The notes beneath the pieces are model-generated. The model was given only the letters and a program-made list of their open reading frames with translations, made no database searches and was not told the origin of the DNA. A program made the translations under genes and the position numbers. Positions 1 through 8,729 of a stretch of 53,644 bases of DNA are shown in pieces (the first letter of the stretch is position 1; each line of letters opens with the position of its first letter). The stretch is from Deltaproteobacteria bacterium UBA2409. Lineage in GTDB: Bacteria; Bdellovibrionota_C; UBA2361; DDRT01. The DNA lies in assembly GCA_002343185.1 (NCBI GenBank), contig DDRT01000012.1, positions 38,780 to 92,423 of the forward strand. The letters run 5' to 3'.

Positions 1-50
1 AAAACAAACTACTCTGCGTAACTCTGAGACCTCTGCGTCCTTAAGTTTTA
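1..50 (-). repeat. CACAGAG-type intergenic repeat, partial
   Basis: The first 50 bases carry several ctctgcg/ctctgag words in near-periodic spacing. Read on the minus strand they are the CGCAGAG/CTCAGAG words also found near 32795-32860 and 53624-53644. The repeat is cut by the window edge. No gene is visible here. Confidence 0.55.
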
Positions 51-81
51 TCAAATTAAATTAACCACTTACGCCATGAAG

Positions 82-94
82 GTAAGTGACATTG
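82..94 (+). repeat. GTAAGTGNCATTG repeat word, left copy
   Basis: GTAAGTGACATTG is followed by a short GC-rich run (95-107). Its near-identical inverse, caatgccacttac, lies at 53572-53584 beside a longer GC-rich hairpin. Both copies sit next to CACAGAG-type repeats, which suggests a compound intergenic repeat present at both ends of the window. Confidence 0.4.
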
Positions 95-117
95 CCCGGG
101 GGGGGCCGAAGTAGCTT

Positions 118-609
118 TCAATCTTTGTTATATGATCTAAGACTAGTAGGAACTATTCGATTACTAGACAAAATACTCAGATTTTTTGCTACTCCTAGTT
201 CAGCTCTTACAGCCAATGCTAAGACACCTGTGTACTCTGGAAGATCCAAAGCTCCATTAAATGCATTATGAATCCTCATGACTCGGTCAAGAACATTATC
301 AATCTTTCCTACTACATCTTCTTTACAAAGATGTGGGGCTACATCCATCTGAAAAATGGAGGCATGGTTTCCACTCCTAATAGCAAATTGCAAATCAAGA
401 CAGTAAGCACCATTTTCCGATTCATAGACACCTACAAAATATTCACGATCAGCAGTAGGAATTTTTCTTTTTCCTATCATTGATGAAAATAGTTCACTTC
501 TGCCCTGTTTTGGTTCAAGCTCTGTATCTCCAAAACATGACTCTGGTGTACTAAGATAAGCCTTCACTAAATCTCTTTGTGCTTGGGGTGACCTGCTTAA
601 CTCTGCCAT
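118..609 (-). CDS. hypothetical protein, 163 aa
   Basis: I do not recognise this protein. It has no signal peptide, membrane segment or clear catalytic motif. It is of mixed composition with three scattered Cys. It starts 38 bases after the lepA stop on the same strand, so it is probably the last gene of the ugd-lepA transcription unit. No strong Shine-Dalgarno sequence precedes the ATG. Its end runs into the GC-rich, repeat-bearing left edge of the window, so the C-terminus (about the last 15 residues) may be altered by repeat sequence. The opposite-strand reading frames here are short and not convincing, and an open frame of this length on the operon strand favours a real gene. Confidence 0.5.
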   Translation of the reverse strand: MAELSRSPQAQRDLVKAYLSTPESCFGDTELEPKQGRSELFSSMIGKRKIPTADREYFVGVYESENGAYCLDLQFAIRSGNHASIFQMDVAPHLCKEDVVGKIDNVLDRVMRIHNAFNGALDLPEYTGVLALAVRAELGVAKNLSILSSNRIVPTSLRSYNKD

Positions 610-647
610 ACAATTCTAGTTATCCCTAAACTCCTAAATCATGTGCC

Positions 648-2435
648 CTAAGAACTAAGCTTTAAAACTGCTAGAAATGCTTCTTGGGTGATTGAAACAC
701 TGCCCACCTGTTTCATCCGTTTTTTACCCTCTTTTTGCTTCTCTAAAAGCTTTCTTTTTCTAGTAATATCACCACCATAGCATTTTGCTGTAACATTCTT
801 TCTTAGAGCTTTAACTGTTGATCTTGCAATTACTTTATTTCCAATCGCTGCTTGAACTGCAATGTCAAACATCTGCCTATCGAGTAAATCCTTCAACTTT
901 TCAGTTAGCTCTCGGCCTTTCGTAAATGCTCTATCTCGGTGAACTATGATACTAAGTGCATCAACATTCTCTCCATTAAGTTTAATATCAAGTTTAACTA
1001 AATTTTCTGGTTTATATCCTTTAAGTTCATAATCAAAGGACGCATAACCTTTAGTTAAGCTTTTTAATTTATCATGAAAATCTAAGACTATTTCGTTTAG
1101 TGGAATTTCATAAACTACCATTGCACGCTCTGGGCCATGAAATTGAAGGGACTCTTGAATGCCTCTTTTTTCTTCACAAAGTTTTAGAACATTACCTACA
1201 AACTCTTTTGGGGTATGGATTGTGGCAGTCACTATAGGTTCTTCAATGATCTCAAAACTCTCAGGTAATTTAGTTGGGTTATCAACTTCTACAATCTTAC
1301 CTTCTTCTGTATGGACTCTAAAGACAACTGTTGGAGCAGTAGTTATTAGTGATAATTCAAATTCACGCTCAAGTCTTTCTTGAATTATCTCCATATGAAG
1401 GAGACCTAAATATCCACACCTAAATCCAAATCCTAATGCTGCTGATGTTTCTGGCTCAAAAGTAAATGAGGCATCATTAAGACTTAGCTTCTCAAGTGCT
1501 GCTCTAAGAGCCTGATAGTCATCAGCATCTACAGGGAAAAGCCCTCCAAAAACCATAGGCTTTACCTCTTTAAAACCTGGTAGTGGCAAGGTGTTTGAAT
1601 TTGAAGCTAATGTATCTCCAATCTTTACATCACGTAAGTTTTTTATCGATGCGGCAACGTAACCAACCTCTCCGCTTCTTAGTTCCTTAACTTCAACTGG
1701 AAATGGATTAAAGACACCAAGCTTATAAACCTCATACTCACCCCCGGTGGCAAGAAGCCTAATCTTATCTCCTGGCTTTAATACCCCATCAAAAACCCTG
1801 ACCTGAACAACCGCTCCAAGATAAGCGTCAAACCATGAGTCATAAACTAAGGCTCTAAGAGAGCCGTTCTCCTCCCCCCTTGTAGGTGGAGGTACTTTTT
1901 TTATTATCGCCTCAAGAACATCCTCAATACCAAGTCCTGTCTTAGCTGAGATTAGACATGCCTCACTTGTATCTAATCCGATAATACTTTCTATCTCTTC
2001 TTTAACGCGATCAGGTTGTGCTGTTGGAAGATCGATCTTATTAATTACTGGCAAGATCTCAAGATTGTTCTCAATAGCCACATAAACATTAGCTAATGTT
2101 TGAGCCTCAACGCCTTGGGATGCATCAACAACCAAAAGTGCACCTTCACACGCTGCTAAACTTCTTGAAACTTCATAATGAAAATCCACATGGCCCGGTG
2201 TATCAATCAGATTTAACTGATAAATTTCCCCATCTTTAGCTTTATAGCTCAGCCTTACTGTTTGAGCCTTAATGGTGATGCCCCTTTCTCTCTCAAGATC
2301 TAGCTTATCCAAGAATTGTGCCTGAAGCTCTCTTTTCTCAAGTGCCCCAGTAAACTCTAAAATACGATCCGCTAGGGTAGATTTCCCGTGATCAATATGG
2401 GCAATAATGCTGAAATTTCGAATTTTGGTTCTCAC
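648..2435 (-). CDS. lepA: elongation factor 4 (LepA), back-translocating GTPase
   Basis: A translational GTPase of 595 aa, the usual LepA length (about 600). It remodels stalled or mistranslocated ribosomes. The G1 motif AHIDHGKST is at residues 12-20. Switch II DTPGH and G4 NKID follow in the first 135 residues. The C-terminal LepA-specific domain ends in the lysine-rich segment (KRKLLEKQKEGKKRMK) typical of the family. The ATG overlaps the stop of the upstream decarboxylase gene by 4 bases, so translation is coupled. LepA more often sits beside signal peptidase lepB; here it follows two nucleotide-sugar genes. Identity is certain; the neighbourhood is the unusual part. Confidence 0.97.
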   Translation of the reverse strand: MRTKIRNFSIIAHIDHGKSTLADRILEFTGALEKRELQAQFLDKLDLERERGITIKAQTVRLSYKAKDGEIYQLNLIDTPGHVDFHYEVSRSLAACEGALLVVDASQGVEAQTLANVYVAIENNLEILPVINKIDLPTAQPDRVKEEIESIIGLDTSEACLISAKTGLGIEDVLEAIIKKVPPPTRGEENGSLRALVYDSWFDAYLGAVVQVRVFDGVLKPGDKIRLLATGGEYEVYKLGVFNPFPVEVKELRSGEVGYVAASIKNLRDVKIGDTLASNSNTLPLPGFKEVKPMVFGGLFPVDADDYQALRAALEKLSLNDASFTFEPETSAALGFGFRCGYLGLLHMEIIQERLEREFELSLITTAPTVVFRVHTEEGKIVEVDNPTKLPESFEIIEEPIVTATIHTPKEFVGNVLKLCEEKRGIQESLQFHGPERAMVVYEIPLNEIVLDFHDKLKSLTKGYASFDYELKGYKPENLVKLDIKLNGENVDALSIIVHRDRAFTKGRELTEKLKDLLDRQMFDIAVQAAIGNKVIARSTVKALRKNVTAKCYGGDITRKRKLLEKQKEGKKRMKQVGSVSITQEAFLAVLKLSS

Positions 2436-3391
2436 CTAGGAACAAAACCTTCCTCGCCAAGTTTGAGTCTGCTATCAAAATCCTCAATTGTTCTCTTTAG
2501 CCCTTCCTCAACAGAAACTTTTGGTGTCCAGCCAAGTTTTTCTTTAGCTAATGAAATGTCAGGTCTTCTCCTGGTTGGATCATCCTTAGGTAGTGGTTTT
2601 TTAACTATTTGGGATTTACTTCCAGTCATAGTTTTGATCTTCTCAGCTAACTCAAGGATAGTCATCTCAGTTGGATTACCTAAGTTTACTGGCCCATAGA
2701 AATTATCAATGTCCATTGTTGCAACGATCCCTGCAACTAGATCGTCAGCGTAGCAAAATGATCTTGTCTGAGATCCATCACCGTAGATTGTGAGTGGCTC
2801 ACCTGTAAGAGCTTGAACTATAAAGTTAGAAACTACCCTTCCGTCATTAAAGAGCATTCGCGGACCATATGTATTGAATATTCGGATAATTTTTGCGTCT
2901 AATTTATGTTCAGTCTGATAGTTATAGGTCAAAGTTTCAGCGACTCTTTTTCCTTCATCGTAACATGACCTTGGCCCAACTGGATTAACGTTACCCCAAT
3001 AATCCTCTTTTTGTGGGTGTTCTTTTGGGTCACCATAAACTTCAGATGTTGATGCCAAAAGAAATTTAGCTTTTACTCTTTTTGAAAGACCCAACATGTT
3101 TAGAGTTCCAGTTACGTTGGTCTTTATAGTTTTCACTGGATTATACTGATAGTGAATTGGAGAGGCTGGACAAGCAAGATGATAGACCTCATCAACTTCT
3201 AACAATATTGGCTCGACAACATCATGCCTTATGACCTCAAAATTAGAATTGCCTAAATGATGCTCAATATTTTCTCTTTTACCTGTAAAATAATTATCTA
3301 GGACAATTACTCGATCTCCTCTCCTTAAAAGATAATCTGTCAGGTGAGAACCTATAAACCCAGCACCACCAGTAACTAAAATTGTTTTCAT
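2432..3391 (-). CDS. uxs: UDP-glucuronate decarboxylase (UDP-xylose synthase type)
   Basis: An extended short-chain dehydrogenase of 319 aa. It is expected to oxidise and decarboxylate UDP-glucuronate to UDP-xylose with bound NAD. The Rossmann motif GGAGFIGSH is at residues 8-16. The catalytic set is visible as STSEVYG (114-120) and Y144xxxK148. The segments RIFNTYGPRM and GDGSQTRSFCYADD match the UXS1 branch rather than GalE or RmlB. The upstream gene, ugd, makes its substrate, and the two genes share one base (position 3391). Together they provide UDP-xylose, presumably for envelope or extracellular polysaccharide made by the glycosyltransferases elsewhere in the window. It overlaps lepA by 4 bases. 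Confidence 0.93.
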   Translation of the reverse strand: MKTILVTGGAGFIGSHLTDYLLRRGDRVIVLDNYFTGKRENIEHHLGNSNFEVIRHDVVEPILLEVDEVYHLACPASPIHYQYNPVKTIKTNVTGTLNMLGLSKRVKAKFLLASTSEVYGDPKEHPQKEDYWGNVNPVGPRSCYDEGKRVAETLTYNYQTEHKLDAKIIRIFNTYGPRMLFNDGRVVSNFIVQALTGEPLTIYGDGSQTRSFCYADDLVAGIVATMDIDNFYGPVNLGNPTEMTILELAEKIKTMTGSKSQIVKKPLPKDDPTRRRPDISLAKEKLGWTPKVSVEEGLKRTIEDFDSRLKLGEEGFVPR

Positions 3392-4701
3392 TAAACCCTT
3401 GGTCTCCCAACACTATAATACGAATAGCCTAGCTCTTTCATTTTTTGCAGATCATACAAGTTTCGACCATCAAATATTACCTTACCTTTCATTAGTGAGC
3501 CAATCTTATCAAAATTGGGTCTTCTGTAAGTATTCCATTCAGTACAGATTATAAGAGCATCAACCCCCTCTAATGCTTCATATTGATTCTTAACAAATGT
3601 AACTTTTAGTTCAGGGTAATTTGAAGCAAAAGTATCTTTCGCTTCCGGATCGTGAACTCTAAAAGTAGCACCTCTATCTTGAAGCTCTTTTATTATGACT
3701 GCAGAAGGTGCTTCTCTAACATCGTCTGTTTGTGGCTTAAACGACAGTCCCCAAACTCCAAAAGATCGACCCTTTAGATCTTCACCAAAATGAGAAGCTA
3801 CTTTGAATGCAATAGTTCGTTTTTGGTACTGGTTAACCTCTTCAGTTGCTCGTCCAATTTTGAGCTCTACCCCATAGTCTTTTGCGGTTCGTACTAATGC
3901 TTGAACATCTTTAGGGAAACAAGAGCCTCCATAACCAATCCCTGGATATAAAAATCGCATTCCGATTCGATCATCAGTACCCATTCCTACTCTAACAGAG
4001 TTCACATCTGCACCTACTTTTTCGCAAAGATTTGCTATTTCATTCATAAAAGAAACTCTAGCAGCAAGCATTGCGTTAGCAGCATATTTAGTCATCTCAG
4101 CTGAGACTACATCCATAACTAAAATTGGATGATTGTTTCTAACAAAAGGCTCATACAATTCACGCATGACACTCTCAGCTTCCTTAGAATTTACACCAAC
4201 AACAACCCTATCAGGGCGCATAAAATCATCAATTGCTGTACCTTCTTTTAAAAACTCAGGATTGCTAATGACATCAACTGGGTACTTTGAAATTGAAGTG
4301 ATCGCGTCCTTAACTTTTTTACCAGTACCAACTGGAACAGTAGATTTTGTAACAACGAATTTTTTATCATTCATCGACTCACCGATAGCTCTAGCAACTG
4401 CTAAGACATGAGTTAGGTCAGCTGAGCCATCCTCATCCTGAGGAGTTCCAACCGCAATAAAAATTACCGCTGACTCCTGAACTGCGGATTTTAAGTCACT
4501 GGTAAAAGATAGCTGACTGCTTTCAACGTTTCTTAAAACTATATCTGAAAGACCAGGTTCAAAAATTGGAATTATCCCCTTCTTTAATCCTTCAATCTTT
4601 TTCTGATCTTTATCTACACAGATAACCTCATGCCCAGTATCAGCAAAACAGGCTCCTGCAACGAGCCCTACATAGCCAGTTCCTACAATTGTTAGTTTCA
4701 T
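3391..4701 (-). CDS. ugd: UDP-glucose 6-dehydrogenase
   Basis: Oxidises UDP-glucose twice to UDP-glucuronate using two NAD. The N-terminal NAD motif is GTGYVGLVAG (residues 7-16). The catalytic cysteine is C261 in GYGGSCFPKD. The protein has the usual three-domain length (436 aa). It is the first gene of the set ugd, uxs, lepA, hypothetical. Its stop overlaps the uxs start, and its product is the uxs substrate, so coupled expression makes metabolic sense. The start is the ATG at 4701, preceded by TATAACTAGCACC, which could hold a -10 element. The intergenic gap upstream (4702-4760) carries the GGTCAGG palindrome. Confidence 0.95.
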   Translation of the reverse strand: MKLTIVGTGYVGLVAGACFADTGHEVICVDKDQKKIEGLKKGIIPIFEPGLSDIVLRNVESSQLSFTSDLKSAVQESAVIFIAVGTPQDEDGSADLTHVLAVARAIGESMNDKKFVVTKSTVPVGTGKKVKDAITSISKYPVDVISNPEFLKEGTAIDDFMRPDRVVVGVNSKEAESVMRELYEPFVRNNHPILVMDVVSAEMTKYAANAMLAARVSFMNEIANLCEKVGADVNSVRVGMGTDDRIGMRFLYPGIGYGGSCFPKDVQALVRTAKDYGVELKIGRATEEVNQYQKRTIAFKVASHFGEDLKGRSFGVWGLSFKPQTDDVREAPSAVIIKELQDRGATFRVHDPEAKDTFASNYPELKVTFVKNQYEALEGVDALIICTEWNTYRRPNFDKIGSLMKGKVIFDGRNLYDLQKMKELGYSYYSVGRPRV

Positions 4702-4745
4702 ACGGTGCTAGTTATAGCTAAAAATCAGGGTAAAATCGAATCTGC

Positions 4746-4773
4746 CTGCCTGGTCTGGCTTTAGCCTGACCTT
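4746..4773. repeat. GGTCAGG palindromic element, copy 1
   Basis: The core GGTCTGGCTTTAGCCTGACC (4752-4771) is a 9-bp stem with one mismatch around a 2-base loop, preceded by the conserved CTGCCT. The histidine kinase stop codon (4761-4763) lies inside it, and the kinase's last residues are encoded by it. It may act as a terminator or mRNA-end hairpin. Confidence 0.75.
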
Positions 4774-6062
4774 AGCAATAAACCTTCAGCCAACCCAGGC
4801 TGGACACTAGCCTCAAAAGACAAAACGGCTTTTGTCCCTTTACCTTTTTCTGATGAAAACTCTAAGGTTCCGCGATTTCTTTGCACAAGCTGTTTAGTTC
4901 CATAGATTCCAACTCCCAGACCTTCTGCTTTTTCCTTTGCAAACCTAGCACCTTTTTCTCCTAATATTAGAAGCTCCTCATTTGTCATGCCACATCCAGT
5001 ATCTTCCACAACAACTTGACTAAAGCCTTTCACTTCCAAAACTGAAACCTTAATATGACCACTATCTGTGTATTTTACTGAGTTACTTAAGAGATTAGTT
5101 AAAATTCTTCTTAAGTGTCTTTTATCAACAAATACAGGTAGATCTGATAGAAACTCCTCTTCAATCTTTACTCCTTTAAGTGAACTTATAGGTCTGAACA
5201 TGGGAAGCACCTCTTTAACTGCCTCTGAAAGATAAACCGATTCACTCTTTGATTCCTCTGGATTAACTTCATCACGAGTTAAATCAAGTAGTGTTTCAAC
5301 TACTGACTGTGCTACATCGCAAGATCTAACTCCCGCTTCAACTATCTCGCCATCTCCAAGAGAACTCAAAACAAGTCTGAGAGTATGTAGTGGAGATCTA
5401 AGGTCATGAGAAACATTCTGGACCAGATCTTTAGCAAAAGTTGTTTCTCGTTTCAGTTCTGAAACAGACTCTGATAGTTCTCTGAGCTGCTCTAAAACTC
5501 CTAAGTCTTTTTCAAGAGTTTGGGCTGTTCTTGTAAATCCATCAGGGAGCTTTGAATCGCTTTCAGCAAAAACACATATTATACCTAAGTTTCCTACTCG
5601 CTCTGACGCTCCAAACTTATATCCCATGGACAATATTCCTCCCCATGAAAGTTTGTCTTCAATGGATCCTCTAAAAAAGCAGCTTTTATCACCCGATTGG
5701 AAAAATGGAATAAAGGACTGCTTAATTGTTTCACTAAAGGGAGCAAACCTTGTGTGGCTAAGACCAAAGATTCCGGAATTAATAAAAATACAAACGGGCA
5801 CCCCTCCCCATCTTGACGACAGTAATAATGTGGCCTCATTGAGTGTTTGCTCATGTATCACCTTTCTATCTGAATCAATTAAAGATGTCCCAAGATTAGA
5901 TCTTCGCTCAGATATACGTCTATTTAAAATTATTGAATCTACGATCTCTGATGCTAAGGGAGTGATAGTTCTAAGTCCTAGTCCACTAGAAATTGCACTT
6001 CTTATCTGAAAAAGATCCCAAACTAGCACAACGATGCAGATTGAAAGTAGTAAAATTATCAT
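4761..6062 (-). CDS. membrane-anchored sensor histidine kinase
   Basis: A 433-aa kinase. One N-terminal membrane segment (residues 2-20) anchors it. Residues about 75-180 form a GAF-like sensor region, followed by a coiled coil. The phosphoacceptor H219 lies in NVSHDLRSPLH. The ATPase domain shows NLLSNSVKY (N box), EDTGCGM (G1) and GVGIYGTK (G2). It overlaps the preceding receiver gene by 4 bases (ATGA) and is the last gene of the Tad operon, so it probably pairs with that receiver and controls the pilus. The final residues LLLRSG and the stop come from the GGTCAGG repeat, so the native C-terminus was probably slightly different. The signal sensed is unknown. Confidence 0.9.
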   Translation of the reverse strand: MIILLLSICIVVLVWDLFQIRSAISSGLGLRTITPLASEIVDSIILNRRISERRSNLGTSLIDSDRKVIHEQTLNEATLLLSSRWGGVPVCIFINSGIFGLSHTRFAPFSETIKQSFIPFFQSGDKSCFFRGSIEDKLSWGGILSMGYKFGASERVGNLGIICVFAESDSKLPDGFTRTAQTLEKDLGVLEQLRELSESVSELKRETTFAKDLVQNVSHDLRSPLHTLRLVLSSLGDGEIVEAGVRSCDVAQSVVETLLDLTRDEVNPEESKSESVYLSEAVKEVLPMFRPISSLKGVKIEEEFLSDLPVFVDKRHLRRILTNLLSNSVKYTDSGHIKVSVLEVKGFSQVVVEDTGCGMTNEELLILGEKGARFAKEKAEGLGVGIYGTKQLVQRNRGTLEFSSEKGKGTKAVLSFEASVQPGLAEGLLLRSG

Positions 6063-7045
6063 GCTGCCCTCTCAACATGATGTATCAGAACCCTGGGGTC
6101 ACATCTTTTGCTTAAAACTACAGATGCACCGGCTTTAAGAAGTTCAAGCTCTTTTGATTCATCACTTGTTAGAATAATAACTTTTTGAATCTTATCTTTA
6201 ACTTCTCTTAAAAGATCTAAGCCAAACATACCTGGCATATGAAGATCTGTGATCAAAAGAGAAGGAGTGCTTAACTCTAGCTCTTTTATTACTTCTTTAG
6301 GATCAGAGAAAGTTTTTAGACTAATCCCACTTCTTTGAAAGAGCTTAACTACAATTGAGCTAAAAAGGGGATCGTCATCTACAAACCAAACTTCGGCCGA
6401 TCTTGGAAATGGGATAACTTTTCCACCCCATGAAAGTTTGTAGCAGGATTTTTGTCTTTCCACGCTAACACTAGTTTCTCCAAATTGGAGTAGCTCTCTC
6501 GTTTCAAGCAAGTCAATTACTTCACCTAATACAGCAGCTGAAATATCACCTTCTGCTGTTTTACCTGAAGGAAGTGAGAAGAAATACTTGCCATCTTCTA
6601 TGAATACCCTAGTGACACCATACTCAGAAGCTTCACTGACTATCATCTCCAGTGCTTTTGGTGCCCTTGATCTATATCGATTTTCTGCTGATTTAACGGC
6701 AGTCGATAGTGCCTCAAAGGAGGTTAAAATAAATCGCCCCTTAAGTTCTTTGCACAGCTCAGGACAAACCCCTATAACAGAATCACTAAATGGAATAGCT
6801 GCCATTCTCCAAACTTCCCTTATTGGAATACTTAATGAACTTACTTCAAAGGATGGGATTGAAGTTGTAAATGACACTCCTAACTTTTTAGCAACATCTT
6901 CTAAAACTACTTCAATCGGCTTACCAACTGATCTACATACTAAATCGAGATGCGTTTTAGGATCTTCTGGTAAAAAGTTACAAACTTTAGCCCCATAAAG
7001 TTTTCTAAGAGCAGAGAGAGTGTTTTTTGGTCTAAAAAATATCAT
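6059..7045 (-). CDS. response-regulator receiver protein with GspE-N-like N-terminus
   Basis: A 328-aa protein. Residues about 218-328 form a canonical receiver: acidic pocket D223-D225, phosphoacceptor D267 in LLITDLHMPGM, T293, and K315. Unusually the receiver is C-terminal. Residues about 30-120 resemble the N-terminal domain of type II/IV secretion ATPases (GspE/MshE N), and about 125-205 resemble the domain that precedes the ATPase core, but there is no Walker A or B motif. It starts in ATGA overlap with the end of tadC and overlaps the kinase by 4 bases. I infer a phosphorylation-controlled partner of the Tad machine rather than a DNA-binding regulator, since no DNA-binding domain is visible. 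The receiver is certain; the N-terminal relation is tentative. Confidence 0.8.
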   Translation of the reverse strand: MIFFRPKNTLSALRKLYGAKVCNFLPEDPKTHLDLVCRSVGKPIEVVLEDVAKKLGVSFTTSIPSFEVSSLSIPIREVWRMAAIPFSDSVIGVCPELCKELKGRFILTSFEALSTAVKSAENRYRSRAPKALEMIVSEASEYGVTRVFIEDGKYFFSLPSGKTAEGDISAAVLGEVIDLLETRELLQFGETSVSVERQKSCYKLSWGGKVIPFPRSAEVWFVDDDPLFSSIVVKLFQRSGISLKTFSDPKEVIKELELSTPSLLITDLHMPGMFGLDLLREVKDKIQKVIILTSDESKELELLKAGASVVLSKRCDPRVLIHHVERAA

Positions 7046-7899
7046 TTAAAACTCCCTGCACCGCTCATTCCCTGATTTGCTTCTCTCGCCACACCAACTA
7101 TCTGAATGGCAGGAGGAGTAAGAAAACAGATCATTAGCCCCAAAAACATTACTAGTAGTGGCATGGTAGCTTTCACAGGAAGTTTTGCGATTCTCTCTTC
7201 AATATTTTCTTGAAACTGAAGCTGAGCTGAATCACTTAGTTCTCTTAGAGGAGTAATTATCTCTCCGCCTTCCTTATACGCTAACCCTAGGTGAACAAAT
7301 GCATGTCTTAATGATGTACCTTCTGCTTGAACAGAGACTTCCTCAAGACTTTGATCAAACCTAACTCCACTTTCTGTAAGATCGATAACCCTTCTAAATA
7401 GAAATGTTGTAGGATCTCTTTTATCTCCTACCTGCTCTTCAAGCTCTACTAAGCCTTTTAGGGCAGGCACGAGATCTAACCCAGCTTCAACACTCATCAC
7501 TATTCTCTCCATAGCCAGTGGAAGGTAAAACTCGATTCGTTCTTTGAATTTTGTTCCTGCTCTTTGAATTAATCTCCCTCTTATTAGAACACCAACAGCA
7601 AAGCCCAAAACCGCTAAGATTAAAGCTCCTTCGAGTGATTCAAATCCGAAAGCTGCTCTACCTATGAGCAAAAATCCTGGAATTATAAATGGTAAAAGTT
7701 TTAAGGTTCTTCTAAATCTTTTTTGCTCTGCTTTATCAGTAATACCAACCTTTTCTAATTCAGGGTCTCTACCCTCCTTCTTTTCAAGTGCTGATTCATC
7801 TTCTTTGAGATCTAATAGAACCTCTTCCGCCTTTCTTCGTGACGAATATAGTGCTCCAAAACCAATTATTGATAAAATAGCTATTACAAGAATATTCAT
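7042..7899 (-). CDS. tadC: Tad pilus platform protein TadC (type II secretion F family)
   Basis: Inner-membrane platform protein that couples the pilus ATPase to pilin assembly. One N-terminal and three further hydrophobic segments are visible, with the cytoplasmic GspF-type region between them (MERIVMSVEAGLDLVPAL, then EGGEIITPLRELSD). An ATG 30 bases further upstream (7929) is possible. I prefer 7899 because it is preceded by GAGG at a proper distance and forms an ATGA overlap with the tadB stop. About 285 aa, normal for TadC. The next gene also starts in an ATGA overlap, so the last genes of this operon are translationally coupled. Confidence 0.85.
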   Translation of the reverse strand: MNILVIAILSIIGFGALYSSRRKAEEVLLDLKEDESALEKKEGRDPELEKVGITDKAEQKRFRRTLKLLPFIIPGFLLIGRAAFGFESLEGALILAVLGFAVGVLIRGRLIQRAGTKFKERIEFYLPLAMERIVMSVEAGLDLVPALKGLVELEEQVGDKRDPTTFLFRRVIDLTESGVRFDQSLEEVSVQAEGTSLRHAFVHLGLAYKEGGEIITPLRELSDSAQLQFQENIEERIAKLPVKATMPLLVMFLGLMICFLTPPAIQIVGVAREANQGMSGAGSFK

Positions 7900-8729
7900 A
7901 GCTTTTGCCTCGACATTGAAAGCATCCAAAAGAAGCCAAATACTACTAATCCTGCACCGATAACTATTACAGTGCCCCCAACAGGATGATCGAATGCTGC
8001 AGTAAGGTCATCTGGAGCTGTAATGAACTGCATAACAGGAACAAATAATGCACACCCTGCAACCCCAAATGAGGAAAGCTTTTGCATTGCAACTGCGGAG
8101 GCAATTTTTCTTCTAAATGACTGTCTTTGACGGGTAGTTTTAACCAATCTTTCTAGACAAGGCGCAAGACTAGATCCCTGTTTCCTGGAAAGCAAAAAGC
8201 CCGTTCGAAAGAGCGCTACATCTGGATGTGGTATCGACGCAGCAAAAAGTCCTATTGCATCATCTTCTGTTTTTCCTTCCTCTACTGCCTTTACTACTTT
8301 TGCAATCTCTGAGCGAACCACCGAATCGCTTGGAAATAATGCAACAGAATGTTCTAGTGCAAGCAATGGATCATGACCTGTTCTAACAGCAGATCTTAAC
8401 GATAGTAAGAAAGCTGGATAATCTTTTTCAAAAGCAAGTGCTCTTTTGAATCCAGCACTTTTAAGAAAAATAAATCCTAATCCAATAATCAAAAGCCCAA
8501 GGACAATTCCAACATCCAGACCAATTAATAACCCTAAAGAAAGTGATACGGTTAATCCAACAGCGCAAAGCTTTAAAAATTTTATGCGGTTATCTTTTGA
8601 AAGTCCTGCCTGATCAAAAGCATTTTTTAAAAACTGCACATCCGAGAGATCCCTCCTTCTTCTTTTTGTTACTCCAAGAAGCTTTCTGGTTCTAACTATC
8701 TCCCTATTTGAAAGTATTGCACTAAGCAT
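7896..8729 (-). CDS. tadB: Tad pilus platform protein TadB (type II secretion F family)
   Basis: A 277-aa polytopic protein, the first of the TadB/TadC pair that forms the inner-membrane platform of the Flp pilus. An N-terminal basic cytoplasmic segment (KLLGVTKRRRRD) is followed by two membrane helices (about 52-90). The F-domain segment FLLSLRSAVRTGHDPLLALE comes next, and two C-terminal helices close the protein. It overlaps the end of cpaF by 8 bases and meets tadC in an ATGA overlap. Role assigned from family and gene order cpaF-tadB-tadC, which is diagnostic. Confidence 0.88.
   Translation of the reverse strand: MLSAILSNREIVRTRKLLGVTKRRRRDLSDVQFLKNAFDQAGLSKDNRIKFLKLCAVGLTVSLSLGLLIGLDVGIVLGLLIIGLGFIFLKSAGFKRALAFEKDYPAFLLSLRSAVRTGHDPLLALEHSVALFPSDSVVRSEIAKVVKAVEEGKTEDDAIGLFAASIPHPDVALFRTGFLLSRKQGSSLAPCLERLVKTTRQRQSFRRKIASAVAMQKLSSFGVAGCALFVPVMQFITAPDDLTAAFDHPVGGTVIVIGAGLVVFGFFWMLSMSRQKL

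Noticed and set aside
95..107. Possible sequencing artefact at a run of eight G
   Set aside because: Could be an assembly error, but a related GC-rich repeat exists at the other end, so I keep it as a repeat rather than report an error.
5641..6445. Shared LSWGG segment and about 15 identical bases in kinase and receiver genes
   Set aside because: Single short match in different structural contexts; not enough to claim common origin or recombination.
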